Shown here piece by piece: positions 1 to 10,249 of a DNA stretch of 64,000 nucleotides. The notes under the pieces were generated by a model. It made no database searches and had not been told where the DNA came from. It saw only the letters and a list, made by a program, of their open reading frames with translations. The position numbers and the translations under genes were made by a program. Position 1 is the first letter of the stretch. Each line of letters begins with the position of its first letter. Source of the DNA: Chaetomium olivaceum (Eukaryota > Ascomycota > Sordariomycetes > Sordariales > Chaetomiaceae); NCBI GenBank assembly GCA_039881045.1, contig JAYWVB010000024.1, positions 434,001-498,000 of the forward strand. Direction: 5' to 3'.

Positions 1-750
1 GGCCGCCTTCACTGGTCGCGCAACGATGCGGCGGGGAAGGAGGGAAAAACCCTCCCGTTTCGCGAGGCCGGCGCCGTGCCAGATATAGACTGCGAGGAGC
101 CCAAAGCCGTAGCTCAACTGGCCGAGGGCAAAAGGTAGGACGCCTAGGTCACGGTTGGCACCCCAAACAGCCGACCCGAGTGTGACGATACAGCGCAAAA
201 AGGTAGCAGCTGACTCGGCAGCAGCACGAGTGCCGAACTGTAGACGATTCTGCATCACGACGAAGGCGGGCTCCGAGACGAGCTCCACAACAGCAGCTAA
301 GGCGTAGATGTAGAGAGAAACAACCAGATTCGGTGCAGATGCCATAGTGATTGTGCTCAAGGAGCCAAGGTAGAGCCAGCCGAAAAAGAAAGCCAACGGA
401 ATACCAAGCGCGATGGCGAGATAACCTAGGTTCACCACCGCCTGGGTCGATGCGTTCGACACGTGGTTATCACGACTCTCACCATCCTTGCCACCCTTGG
501 CTGCGAGCCTCAAAGTGTCCGAGTCTTGTCGCTGGACGGCGACCCTCAAACTCTCGCGGGAGAAAAAAAGGACAGACAAGTAGTACACCTCGAGCTGGGT
601 GGACACTCCGAGGAGCTGTGCTGTTAGGAATCGCAGCAACACTTGGTTGGCCACGAAAGTGATGGCGCGGGAAACCACCTGCAACAGGATCAACAGCGAC
701 GCACCCCACAGAACTCGCGTGCTGCTGCTTGCATTATTTGGTGTCGCCAT
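1..750 (-). CDS. rft1: RFT1, ER membrane protein of N-glycan precursor assembly (partial)
   Basis: The reading frame is open from an ATG at 750 to the left edge, giving 250 N-terminal residues without an intron; the C-terminal half lies outside the window. The protein begins MATPNNASSSTRVLWGAS and continues with hydrophobic helices and the family-typical stretches around QVLLRFLTAQLLGVSTQLE, VYYLSVLFFSRESLR and VVELVSEPAFVVMQN. RFT1 is a polytopic endoplasmic-reticulum protein needed for dolichol-linked oligosaccharide assembly; whether it is itself the flippase is disputed. It is an essential housekeeping gene, so it probably marks a conserved chromosomal flank. The frame carries no lesion in the visible part. 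The start is the first ATG after upstream stops. Confidence 0.92.
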   Translation of the reverse strand, partial: MATPNNASSSTRVLWGASLLILLQVVSRAITFVANQVLLRFLTAQLLGVSTQLEVYYLSVLFFSRESLRVAVQRQDSDTLRLAAKGGKDGESRDNHVSNASTQAVVNLGYLAIALGIPLAFFFGWLYLGSLSTITMASAPNLVVSLYIYALAAVVELVSEPAFVVMQNRLQFGTRAAAESAATFLRCIVTLGSAVWGANRDLGVLPFALGQLSYGFGLLAVYIWHGAGLAKREGFSLLPRRIVARPVKAA

Positions 751-1007
751 CGACCGGCATCGAACAAGCCCAAGACGCGACGCAAATGTTGCGGGTGTGA
801 ATGGCTGATTGGCGAATCACTCCGGGTCCAGTTGGGAAATTCTGCAACTGAAATAGAAAGTGCGCAGGTTGTGACGTGTCTCCCCTGGGTGTATTGATTA
901 CCGTACTGACATGTAATCCTAGTAGTTATAGTACAATACAACATAATCCTTACGGTATGGTATGTATGTGTTTCCATCCCACAAACCCCTTATTAAGTTC
1001 CATCTAC

Positions 1008-2750
1008 TTAACAGAGCCTGATCACCACAACATCAGTCTCCTGGTCCTGACAAACTACTATACAAAGCTCGATTGATCCGCCCTTCTCAATCTGGTGCTC
1101 ACACATGAGACGCTCGTTCTTGTACACCCCCCAATAGCCAATCGGGAGATGTTTGACCGAGAAATTGAGCTCATGCACCGCACCATCCCAAGGTTTCAGC
1201 GTTATTACCATGGCCTGCTCCGTGTCCACCCAACATCCTCGCAAGCAGTCCACTCCTTGGGACAGGTCAAGTCCATCTACCCATGGGCGGTTACCAAGCC
1301 TCTCCCTCGTCCAAGGTTTGTCCCACATCTTTTTCTGACCATCCTCAACGTTGAGTCGAGCATATCCGATCGCTGCATTTCCGGTGAAGGGGTCAACAAA
1401 CGTCCAATGACAAGATTCGTCTGTGATTTGATCCTGGCGAGGATAGTAAAGGCCTCCTCTGTCCCAAGTGGGAGAGAACTGTGTGTCAGCATATGACAAA
1501 AGAGCTTCCAGTTCCTCGACCTTGCCCAGCTCCGAGAGCCACTTGACGACGTATCCAAAAAGCGGTTGCATGTACTTGAAACCGGCCGAACGGTTGGCGA
1601 GATACTTATCCCGGGCACGCTTCAAGACTTCCGCCGAGCATGAATCCGCCTGCTCTTCCTGAACGAGCTGCCGGATCGTCACACCGATCGCGGGATGATG
1701 GAGCTCGATGTGCCCGTCGATGTTGGTGATGAACCCGAGAGCTTGTTTGTCGTAACTGTCTTTGACAAACTCGGAGTTCCAGGTGTTCATGAACGCATTG
1801 GCCCTTAAGAACCAGATTAGCGGTCTTATGGGAATGTACGAGGCTAAACAGCTGTCAAAGACTTACCATGCAGTGAAACCAACGCCACCGGCTCGTTTCG
1901 TATGGCCCTGCTTCAGGAACAGCCAGTCGACAAACAAGCCATCGTGTCCTATCATTTGCTTTTCCTGAATTGCCTTCCGATACTTCTCCAACACATCGCC
2001 TACGACATTGGTTCCATCCCGCGCATCGTTATACCGCATGCCGATGATCTGGTGAGTGGCACGGTTAGCTCGGTGTTAGTACCTTGGACTAGCCAAAGGC
2101 CTGCTAACCGGGAACTGATTGCAAACCACAAAGATTAAATTTGGCTCGCAGCACACCCCGGCCCAGCCACCTCTTTCCATCTCTTTCAAGATCGCCGCCT
2201 GAAGGGACCGGTTGTCGTACGAGAAGCTCTCTGGCCCCATCCCCCAGAACAATGGGTCCCACTGGAAGGTTAGACTACCCGGCCGCTCAAACTCGTCGTC
2301 ATCAAAGAGCATGGCATACAAGCTCGTCATCATCAACAAGTGGCCACTGTACATGATATTCTCCCGGACGACGGGATCCGCCCAAGGCTGACGGAGCTTG
2401 TCGAGGTCTGGGTCCAGGCGGTTGCCGGACTGGGAGGTCAAGTACCAGTAGGACCAGACCTCCCGCCGCAACATTTTCTTGATTAACTTGCGAATCAGCG
2501 ACTGAAAGAGACTTTTCATTGCTGGAAGGCGGTGGTAGTGCGCCACGCCGGCAGCGCAGCGTAGGTCATGGTGGCCAGCTGGTAGCGGTAGGCGTCGAGA
2601 AAGGCCTGCTCTGGGTCTTGGGTGCCCATGTGCGGCCACTCGCCATCGACACTGGTACTGATGTTCCAGAAGTGCCGTACATGGCCGGCGCTGCTCGCAT
2701 GAGAGCTTGGGAAATCTCGAAAGGTCTAGATCCAGAGACTTGGGCGCCAT
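1008..2750 (-). CDS. Linalool dehydratase/isomerase-like protein, with a frame-shifted segment
   Basis: Three exons: 2750-2109, 2048-1867 and 1803-1008. The introns are 60 bp (2049-2108, with a TACTAAC branch site) and 63 bp (1804-1866); together they give 539 residues. The sequence resembles fungal members of the linalool dehydratase/isomerase family: AHYHRLPA, MLRREVWSYWYLTSQSG, PVVRENIMYSGHL, FDPLFWGMGPESF-like stretches, and GHDGLFVDWLFLKQ in exon 2. The bacterial founder enzyme interconverts linalool, geraniol and myrcene; the fungal substrate is unknown. Oddity: between about 2691 and 2555 the family-like sequence (HFWNISTSVDGEWPHMG and LDAYRYQLATMTYA) lies in another frame, so one base gained near 2691 and one lost near 2557 appear to compensate. 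The conceptual protein keeps its length but has about 45 scrambled residues. The start was set at MAPKSLDLDL; an in-frame ATG also exists at 2795. Confidence 0.75.
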
Positions 2751-3705
2751 GGTGAGAAATAGACGATGCTGTAGTGAACAGATGTTCCTTGCCATTGGAT
2801 ATTTGAACCTGAGCTGGCCTCGGATTTATAGAAGAATATCGGACCATTTTGGCTCCATAGACTCCCAACCAGGGTTCGAATTCCCGTGTCACCTCGGCGT
2901 CTACCTGAAGGAAGGTTATGACTGGATCCTTCCCTCAGGGTAGCCCCCCACGTTATGAAGAACTTCGTAATACGAGTGGTTTTGCTGTGGGGCGGTAAGG
3001 CATATCCAATCGTACGAGAGCCATCTTCTCTGATTCCTACAAATCCTGCCAATCCGGTGGAGTGCTTCAAAAGGGTTACATTCTTCAGCGTCTCACCGAT
3101 CCGTGTACCACAAAAACTACCTTACAGAAGCTGACATGGTTCCGCGGACATGCAATGACAGATGAATAGATGGGCCCATTGTCCATACACCGCCACGCAA
3201 TAGGATTATGGTGTCTGAGCTCAGACTAGAGGAGCAGCCCTATCATTCTGAATCATTCCACGGCGGATGTAAACGAGTCAGATTGTCGTCGCCACCAAAA
3301 GGACGAGTCCTAGCCGCCAAACAAGATGGGATATATTTACCCATTTTGAGTCGCTTCACCGCCATTTTCGCCCCAAGAATCCGATTTCCCCTTGATCAGG
3401 TGCTTATCTGTCAGAGCACTTTATTTCACGGCTTAGCCAATTTACACGGATAAAACTGGAGTCAGCAGGGCGGGGATTGGAAAAGCTAAACGTGTGTCAC
3501 CGAGGAGCTGAGACCAGGGGAGAAGATGTCACAGGGGGGGCTACCATGCTTCAGTGATTTTTGGGCCAGCATTATAGACCATAACACTTTTAGCTTATTG
3601 GGGGCTGTTAAACGCAGGCCCGATAATTAAACTGGCGGACAAGTGGTTGCACGACGTAAGTAAGGAATGGGGATGTATTAACAGGAAGAACAGACACGAA
3701 TCTAG
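2751..3705. other. Intergenic, no gene seen
   Basis: Only short unconvincing ORFs on both strands. It contains the upstream region of the LDI-like gene at its left end. A GGTTCGAATTCCC string near 2873 recalls a tRNA T-arm, but no acceptor stem or D-arm fits it. Confidence 0.5.
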
Positions 3706-4062
3706 CCTGACGGTCTCACCAAGGCGAGGAGTTCTCTGCTGGTCCAGATCCGAACGGGGGCAATAGGCCTACGGGACTTTCTGTTTACACGAGGAGTCCC
3801 AGAGATCCTAACGCCCGCCTGCCAGTGCGGCGAAGGACGGGAGACTGCCGAGCACCTGGTAGTGTGGTGTTTGGCCCCACCGCTGACTCGAAGATGGGAG
3901 AGAGCTGGAATTCGAACGCGACGGGACTTTTCCTCTGTTCTGCACGGTATTGATCCTGCAACAGCACGGCTCACGAGGAGGGTCCTGGGATGGCTGATGG
4001 ACTCAGGAAGGCTGCCGATGTACAGTTTGGCTAGGAGGCTCGAGCTGGAAGCGGCGGCCTAA
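3706..4062 (+). mobile_element. 3' end of a Tad-type LINE (non-LTR retrotransposon), 5'-truncated
   Basis: An open frame without an ATG start runs from just after a TAG at 3703 to a TAA at 4060 (about 118 codons). It reads LTKARSSLLVQIRTGAIGL, RDFLFTRGVPEILTP, then CQCGEGRETAEHLVVWC. This is the C-terminal signature downstream of the reverse transcriptase in fungal Tad-clade elements, with a CxC...H...C zinc-knuckle-like motif. No reverse transcriptase, endonuclease or gag region is present upstream, so this is a dead 5'-truncated copy, as usual for LINEs. A GC-rich inverted repeat (CCTCC...GGAGG / GGGGGCCTCC) follows the stop at 4070-4096 and may be part of the element's 3' UTR. No poly-A tail or target duplication could be defined. 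Confidence 0.75.
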
Positions 4063-4424
4063 CACGCCCCTCCTTCGGAGGCCAGGGGGCCTCCTCTCTT
4101 TGTATTCGCAGGCTCACACACGTGTACTTTCCTTGAAGATTGGTATGGGTTTTTCATCCGGCCTGTGAGGGCGCGGTTTTCCTGTACAGTAAATAGCTGA
4201 GGGTCCGGCACGCCTTAAGGCACAGCGGAGTATGAATAATAATAATATTAACAGGAAGCAAAGAATATAAGGGGAACATAAACACCATCTCGAGTATCGT
4301 TTTATTCGACGTAGGAAAATATAATATCTGAGATTCCTCCAGATTCCTGACCCACATCTTTCTCTTCTTACACTCACACTCTAGTCTAGCCAAATCCCTA
4401 GTGGCTGCCAATATATCTACCAAC
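4063..4424. other. Intergenic, LINE 3' flank and downstream region of a minus-strand gene
   Basis: Holds the probable LINE 3' UTR at its left end, followed by AT-rich sequence (AATAATAATATTAACAG near 4233), which is likely the 3' UTR of the neighbouring minus-strand gene. Confidence 0.4.
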
Positions 4425-5483
4425 TCACTGCAAAACCACCCTTCCCAGCACAAACCCCGCAACACCAACAACCACCCCCGCCGAACCCCTGAGCCGCGTA
4501 GCACCAGCAGTAACCACAACACTGGGTGGCGGCTTACCAATGCCAACCGTCCCATTCGTCTGCTGTCTCAAGCCGCCCGTAGCAGCCGGGACCGGAGATT
4601 CGGATACAACCGGGATGACAGGGGCAAAGCTACCCGCAGCGTCGACCGGAGGAAGCGGGACCGCGGGAGCGTGGCTCTCAATGGGGAGAACCGCCAGGGT
4701 GGTATGTGTTTCAGCCGGAAGAGCCGGCGCAGCTTGAGTTCCGTCAGAAACTGGAGGCAGAGTCTGAGTCTCGGCTGGGGCAGCCAACACGGCGGTAGCC
4801 GAGATGGAGCTAAAGATGGCACTAGCTTGGGCCGCGTCGGTAGCGCTGACAGACACGGTGGAGCAGGACAAGATCTCGCTGGAGACGAGAACCGACGAGC
4901 TGTGGTCAACCCGCGAGTACCACTGACTGAGGAAATGGAAGGTCATGGAAAACGTATACCAGTTCGAGCCAAAGCCGAGGAAGTCGGGGCCAACGTCGGG
5001 ACCCAAAGGGTCAGGGTGGGGATGAGGAGGTGCGGTGGTGGAGGGGGCAGAAGCGCCCTGCGACTGGGCCCCAAGACCACCCGGACCTCCGGCATAATCA
5101 GAATCCGGGGTATCGTCAGAACCAGAGCCAACACTTGGGCCAGCGCCAGACCCAGCACCGGGCAAAGAGTTGCTACCCTCCGGGCAGGGCTCAGGACCCA
5201 GGGCGTAAGTCGTGCCGTCGGAGCAGCAGACTCCTCCGGGTGGTATACAAGCGAAGGAACCTGAATGACCCTTACGTTAACTTCTTAACATCAACATGTG
5301 ATAAAAATGCACCGTTGGCTCACCAGGACAAGCGGGAATCCAGCCTTCAATATGGCATGTTCCGACCCCTCGTTCGCTCAAGGGTGCTCTTCTTCCGACA
5401 TGACCGCTGCTTCCAGCAAGGGCGCCGGAACACAACCCACTGAACACCAAAGAAAGAAGCGGCAGGGCTTTTGCGACAGCCAT
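4425..5483 (-). CDS. Secreted Cys-rich protein with Ser/Thr/Pro-rich stalk, probably GPI-anchored
   Basis: Two exons, 5483-5324 and 5260-4425, with a 63-bp intron at 5261-5323; 331 residues. A signal peptide (MAVAKALPLLSLVFSGLCSG, cleavage near ALA) is followed by a small Cys-rich region, GTCHIEGWIPACPG then CIPPGGVCCSDGTTY, which crosses the splice junction. Such CxPxGxxCC segments are common in fungal wall or effector-like proteins. The middle and C-terminal parts are low-complexity Ala/Ser/Thr/Pro/Val, as expected for an O-glycosylated stalk. The end, GSAGVVVGVAGFVLGRVVLQ, is a hydrophobic tail that would suit a GPI-attachment signal. The function is unknown; a cell-surface role is inferred from architecture alone. 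Confidence 0.7.
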
Positions 5484-6553
5484 GGTGTGTGAAGACTTTG
5501 CTTATTATAAAACAACGAGTGACAGGAGCTTTGCTCAGCTACAGTAAGGAGTGACTAGGATAAGCGTGCGGACGCAAAAGTAGGTGGTGGGGTCTGGTCC
5601 AGAGCAGCTTCGAATAAGGGGGGGGGGGATTGCCAACTTAATATGTACCTGGTAGCTAGGTAGCTACCCGAGGCTGAAAACCTATGCTGGTCTGTGACAG
5701 ATACCCTATTGATTGCCACCCATCACAAATGCATCTCACGCCTCCTAAGCATGCAAAGGCCCGTCTGCTTCAAGCATGACACTTGACTTCCAGTTGATGT
5801 CCGGATCGACATCAAATCTCCGGCGTTACTTTCTGATGCGGACAGGGGCATTATGCTCCGGCCACCAATTTTCCCCCATGTCTCAAACTCAAGGCCACAA
5901 GTCTTTGTTGCTGGGGCCGGATTCGCACCTTCGTGTTACCATGCTCAATGTCGAGTATCCGTTCTGCTCACAGCCACTCGCTTGTGAGGCGCCCCGAGCA
6001 CTGAAAAAAGCTTCTGTACTACGATAAGGTATAACACTAATCGGACCGCCCATGATGATCGTGATTTTGGAGTTCGGAGTTCTGACAATGGGCAACGTAC
6101 GACAACCATGGCACGGAAACTTACCAGGTAGCTTATACGAAGTTGGCTCACAACCCACCTGACAATCACTCCACACCTGGACTTGTGGGCTAACGGCCGG
6201 TAACTGAAGTTTTGGTCAATAGCCGCGCAAACTTGAACAGGTGCCATATTGATGTTCAAACGCTTTGGACGCTGGTCCCCCGTGTTTTATTACCTCATAC
6301 TTGTTTTGATCTGTGATGATTGCTGATACAAGGAGAGCAGCCTGATGATTAAACCTGACTAGCACCCGGCAAATCTTTACCCAATGATCGGGCTCAGGAT
6401 GCCCGCCCATATCTCCGTCACCGGTCCGATGCCGATCATACCACCCCCTCCAAGTTCAGGGCACTGAAGAAATGATCCGACTTATCCATCATCCCTTCTT
6501 CCCCCTTCCCACCGCCCACTACCAAGCATCACAGCATCACACTGCATTTTGTA
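5484..6553. other. Intergenic, nothing recognised
   Basis: No coding frame with protein-like composition. Contains a G11 run near 5619 and the promoter of the minus-strand secreted protein at its left end. Confidence 0.5.
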
Positions 6554-7632
6554 CTACCCGCTTGTTAGTTTTGATTCCTCAATAAATAAGCACAGGGACA
6601 AATTTGTCTGACCAGGCAACTCTTCCACAATCCGCTGCACGACCGTTTCGTACCCAGCAGGATCGTGATACAGCCAGATGCCCGGCACCATGCGCATAGC
6701 TCTGAGGGCCCAGTATGTGAGAAAGCCGCCGAACTCATAAGGTACTCTGAGGATAAATGGGAGAGCGGCCGCGTCCTCTTCAGCTGTGATGTCTAGGCGC
6801 TCCATGCCAAAGTCGACAGAGTTGACGGCGCCATCTCCGGTGGCCTTGTGCAAGACGACAGGGGTGCCTACATGATAGTACCGCCTGTCTTCGACGGTCC
6901 AGTTAGGGTGGGTGGCGGGCAGTTTTCCGGGCAACGCCTGGGTGAAGCGATCCGGGACGGTGGGAATAGGGTCACCGTCTAGCTCGACGCGGTAGAGGGG
7001 GATGATACTGTTGTTGAAGTGCCGGCAAAAAGCTGCGTTGCCGACGCGGGGCGACCCGAGAGTGAGACATGTGATGTCGGCTTCGGGCCATTGCGTCCTG
7101 CACTACAAGGCACACAGCACGGCCAGGGCGGCACCAAGGCTGTGGCCACAAATCTCGATTTTCGTCGGCGGGCCATTCATCAAATGGACGATAGACGAGC
7201 GAAGCCTATCATCGTTGTCTACCAAGTTGTCGAAAGCCGCCAGAAAGCCCTCGTGAACCAGGACGGGAGATTGTTCCTCGGGAAGCCAGCTGATCTGGGT
7301 CATATGGAAAGCGACATCGGTCCAAACGTTTCCCCAGAAACCCCACCATCGTTTCGGATTGACGAGGTTCTCGATAGTGAAGGGGAAATCGGTTCCCCTG
7401 AAGGCAAGAACGAGGGTGTTGTCGGCTCTGGTGCCTAAGTGGACGTGTGTGTTGGGGGTGAGGGGTTTCAACTTGTCCTTGAAAAAGAGGGAGTGACGAT
7501 CTCGAGCTTGCGGTACCTCACATCTCCATGCAGATCGGCCGCTGCCGAGCGAAACTCGGCGCCGTCATCGTCCATGTATGCCCAATGGGCGTATCGGACA
7601 AGGTGCTGGTACTGCTGTAGAATATGAGCCAT
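6554..7632 (-). pseudogene. Class 3 lipase interrupted by an in-frame TAG
   Basis: Exon 1 is 7632-7522 and exon 2 is 7477-6554, separated by a very short putative intron of 44 bp (7478-7521). The joined frame is 344 codons plus stop. It encodes a fungal triacylglycerol lipase-like fold: LVLAFRGTD near the oxyanion region, the nucleophile elbow GHSLGAALA, then CLTLGSPRVGN and LYRVELDGDPIPTVP around the catalytic Asp. Directly after GHSLGAALAVLCAL a TAG at 7105-7103 interrupts the frame, yet the following roughly 180 codons stay in frame and remain family-like. Truncation there would remove the catalytic Asp and His. The change could be a point mutation (for instance TGG or CAG to TAG) or a sequence error. 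No intron can remove it, because the only GT...AG around it is 9 bp. Without the stop this would be an intracellular-type lipase, since no signal peptide is seen. Confidence 0.75.
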
Positions 7633-8342
7633 GATGGGGTGTAGGTGTAACGTTTGCTTTCTAAGGGATATTGGATGTTGGTTTGGGGCTTTCGGGGGGC
7701 TTGAAGGAGTCTATTTGAAAGAAATAATTGCAAGAAACTTGGAATTTTTGTGGTTCAGGATTAGGAGCGAGGAGACTCCAGCTTGGGAAGGGACCTATTA
7801 TTGGGAAGAGACCTATTATTAAGTGGCTAAATACCCCGGTAAGTGCAACTGAGCAAGCACTTGCTCCTTGATTTGACCGTGAAGGCTTTGAGATGTTGGT
7901 TATTCTAATTGGGGCAAGCATGACTCTCTCTCTCTCGGGCAGGAAATTGCTCAACGGCATGTCCGAGATTAGACCGGTCGTGGCCGAGTTCCAGTTGGAA
8001 GACCAACCGACCAACCCATTTCTGTTCTTTTGTTTGTGCATCCCTAGTTCACTTTTAGCCCATTCCACACATTGTGTGTATCTAGGTACCTGCAAGGGGT
8101 CGTTCGTAGTGTTATTATGTCTCATCATTACACTGTCGCTGTTATGCTTAAACATATCATGTTCCTGATGGCAGTTTCATTCTTACAAGATTGTATCTCT
8201 AAGCCAAAGCGACGCATACTTGCAGAAGATAACCATATTAGAAACGAAAGGACAATGATGTCTGCAGCATTCCAAATTGAACACAAAAAAGGTAACCACA
8301 GAAATATCTATCCAGTCCATCCACGTAGTCAGTTCAACGTGA
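7633..8342. other. Intergenic, nothing recognised
   Basis: A 164-codon minus-strand ORF at 7661-8155 has no protein-like organisation. The left part is the presumed lipase promoter, with a repeated GGGAAG(A/G)GACCTATTATT motif at 7786-7820. Confidence 0.4.
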
Positions 8343-8941
8343 TTACCTTCGAATACGTTCCGTAGAGACGGGTTCCCTCGTTGCTGCGGGTGATGGCCTT
8401 TTTATCACCGGCAGCAGCGTCGAGTTCTTTGTCGTCGCAGCCCGGTTCTTTTTTTTATACTCCTTTTGGTTTTTCGTTCTTGTATCCCGCTGTTCCTTCC
8501 ACTGCTGAAATCCTCCGAGTTGCCTTTCTTGTTGTAAATGTGGTACTGGCTTTGTGCCAAGTCCGTTGTTTTTCTGGAGGCGAGGTGCCGGTTGTGTGCC
8601 GAGCCCACTTGCCGAGCCCACTATTTGCTGTGACGGAGGTGTTGTCCGTTTGCCGAGTTCGATGTCGATGTATGGCTGCCCATATTGGGACTTTGCCGGT
8701 TCGACGGCACCACTTTTTGCACAGGAATCATGTCGCGACGCCCCCATGTAGAGCAAAACAACCAAAGCACGGCCGCTATTATGACAACACCAAGAAGGCA
8801 TCCAATAACCGTCATTCCGATAGCCACGCCCGAAAGCGTGTTTCTCTTGCCCAGCGATAGCGCCCGGGTTGGAATCAGGGACACTATAACCTTTACTGCA
8901 TCCTCCATCGTCGTCACTGTTAGGGTGGTGAACCAAACCAA
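8343..8941 (-). pseudogene. Small single-pass membrane protein split over two frames (doubtful)
   Basis: Frame 1 (8941-8621, or from an ATG at 8908) gives a small protein with one clear transmembrane helix, GVAIGMTVIGCLLGVVIIAAVLW, followed by a basic juxtamembrane segment and IPVQKVVP. Frame 1 then loses character. An overlapping frame continues to 8343 with SQYGQPYIDIELGKRTTPP and a basic Gln/Lys-rich tail, which looks like the natural cytoplasmic end. The switch occurs near 8700 and would need one extra base. A 38-nt GT...AG segment there would also join the frames but is too short for a normal intron. This may be a frameshifted gene, a sequence error or chance. No homolog is recognised. 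Confidence 0.35.
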
Positions 8942-10249
8942 GGTCGAAAGTATTTCAGTTAGGAACGGTTAGTTCCGCAGCGTTGGGGGATAAGAGCTGA
9001 GTGCCTTGATGTGAGCGGAAACACGAGAAACGAAAAACAAGAAAAAGTTGGAATTTGGGCGACTCGAGTGAGTAGGCATTCTTTACTTATAATGCTACAT
9101 ATACTTTCTCCTTCAAATCGTGTGGATTGACTGCAGTTCAGTTTCATAGTGGGGTGAGAAAGAGGTTGTTCGGTTTCACGCGCGTAATATGCGATGTGAT
9201 TTAACATACAAGAAAAAGACAAAGGCTTCTCGAAACAAACCTAAAAGTAAGCATTGGGAACTGTGAAGGTGTCTGGCTAGCCCTGAAGGGTTGTCACGCG
9301 ATTGTAAGGCGGTCGTTTGTTCCGGAGATACCATCCCACAACGTCGAGTTCGAATATGACGAGGAGGAGATGGACTTGTTGCGACAAACATATGAAAGAA
9401 ACCGACGGTTACGGACTGAGGGCTTCATATGATTTTGACTAAAAAGTCTGGACCCCTCGGGGTCCTGTGGTTGTCGGCTGTCGGCATACCTGGACCTACT
9501 CCATATCCATCGGCCTATCACAATGTCTTGTTGCGATTATGTCGGCTTATTAAAAGAGGACACTTGGGACTATGAGGCCAGCCTCGCATAAGGCTAGATT
9601 TAAAGAATCCATGCTTGTTCGAGTCTGGAGAAAGTTGTGATCACAAAAAGGAAGGAGGTGGCGGTGGCGGGAGGAGGATACTGTGGTCCCATGGTTTCTT
9701 TCCAACCCGTGACGTCATGAACCACAACCGTGGATGTCTGGTCTCGATTTGGTCATTTCCAAGTCCAACTCTTCACAGAGACGCAAGCCGATCTCAACCG
9801 GACGTGCCCATCCCCTCCATCGGTGTCAGAGAAAGTACCGAGGTACATACATGGACAGGATGAGTGTGTACCCGGGCGCCCGCCTTTCTATTGTTCCCTT
9901 TTCTAAATAGGTACATGTACCAATGACGACTGGCGAGTCTATATCGTCATCCATCCCATACCCGTTTATTTGGTTCCACCACCTAACGAACCGACCAAGT
10001 TTTACCAACTTCATATCATGACAGTGCTTGGTCCATGGGGTTGAGTGCGACGTTTCAAGGTGGTACATGCACAACGATTGACTAGAAAAAGTGATTCCTA
10101 CATCGTAAAGTTTCCCTTCGCATCCTATTTAAGCGTGGGAATCCGTCGAGAACTCTATCCACGCTGATTTTACACCTACTACGTACACAATACCGTTGGT
10201 ACTACTGTGCTCTCAAAACAAGCCCACCAAACCACAAACCACAACCACG
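8942..10249. other. Intergenic, promoter region of the alcohol dehydrogenase gene at its right end
   Basis: No supported gene. A TATA-like CTATTTAAG lies near 10125-10133, about 120 bp upstream of the dehydrogenase ATG, and C/A-rich leader sequence follows it. G-rich GGAGGTGGCGGTGGCGGGAGGAGG at 9652-9675 is low complexity. Confidence 0.45.

Noticed and set aside
2860..2895. tRNA-like GGTTCGAATTCCC string
   Set aside because: No matching acceptor stem, D-arm or anticodon arm can be folded on either strand.
4401..5264. 287-codon plus-strand ORF opposite the GPI-like protein
   Set aside because: Antisense shadow of a low-complexity coding region; the minus-strand gene has signal peptide, splice sites and C-terminal anchor.
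7103..7105. Programmed stop-codon readthrough in the lipase
   Set aside because: The stop is TAG followed by TGC, not the leaky TGA-CTA context known in fungi; mutation or error is simpler.
7661..8155. 164-codon minus-strand ORF
   Set aside because: Random composition and no domain; lies in the lipase upstream region.
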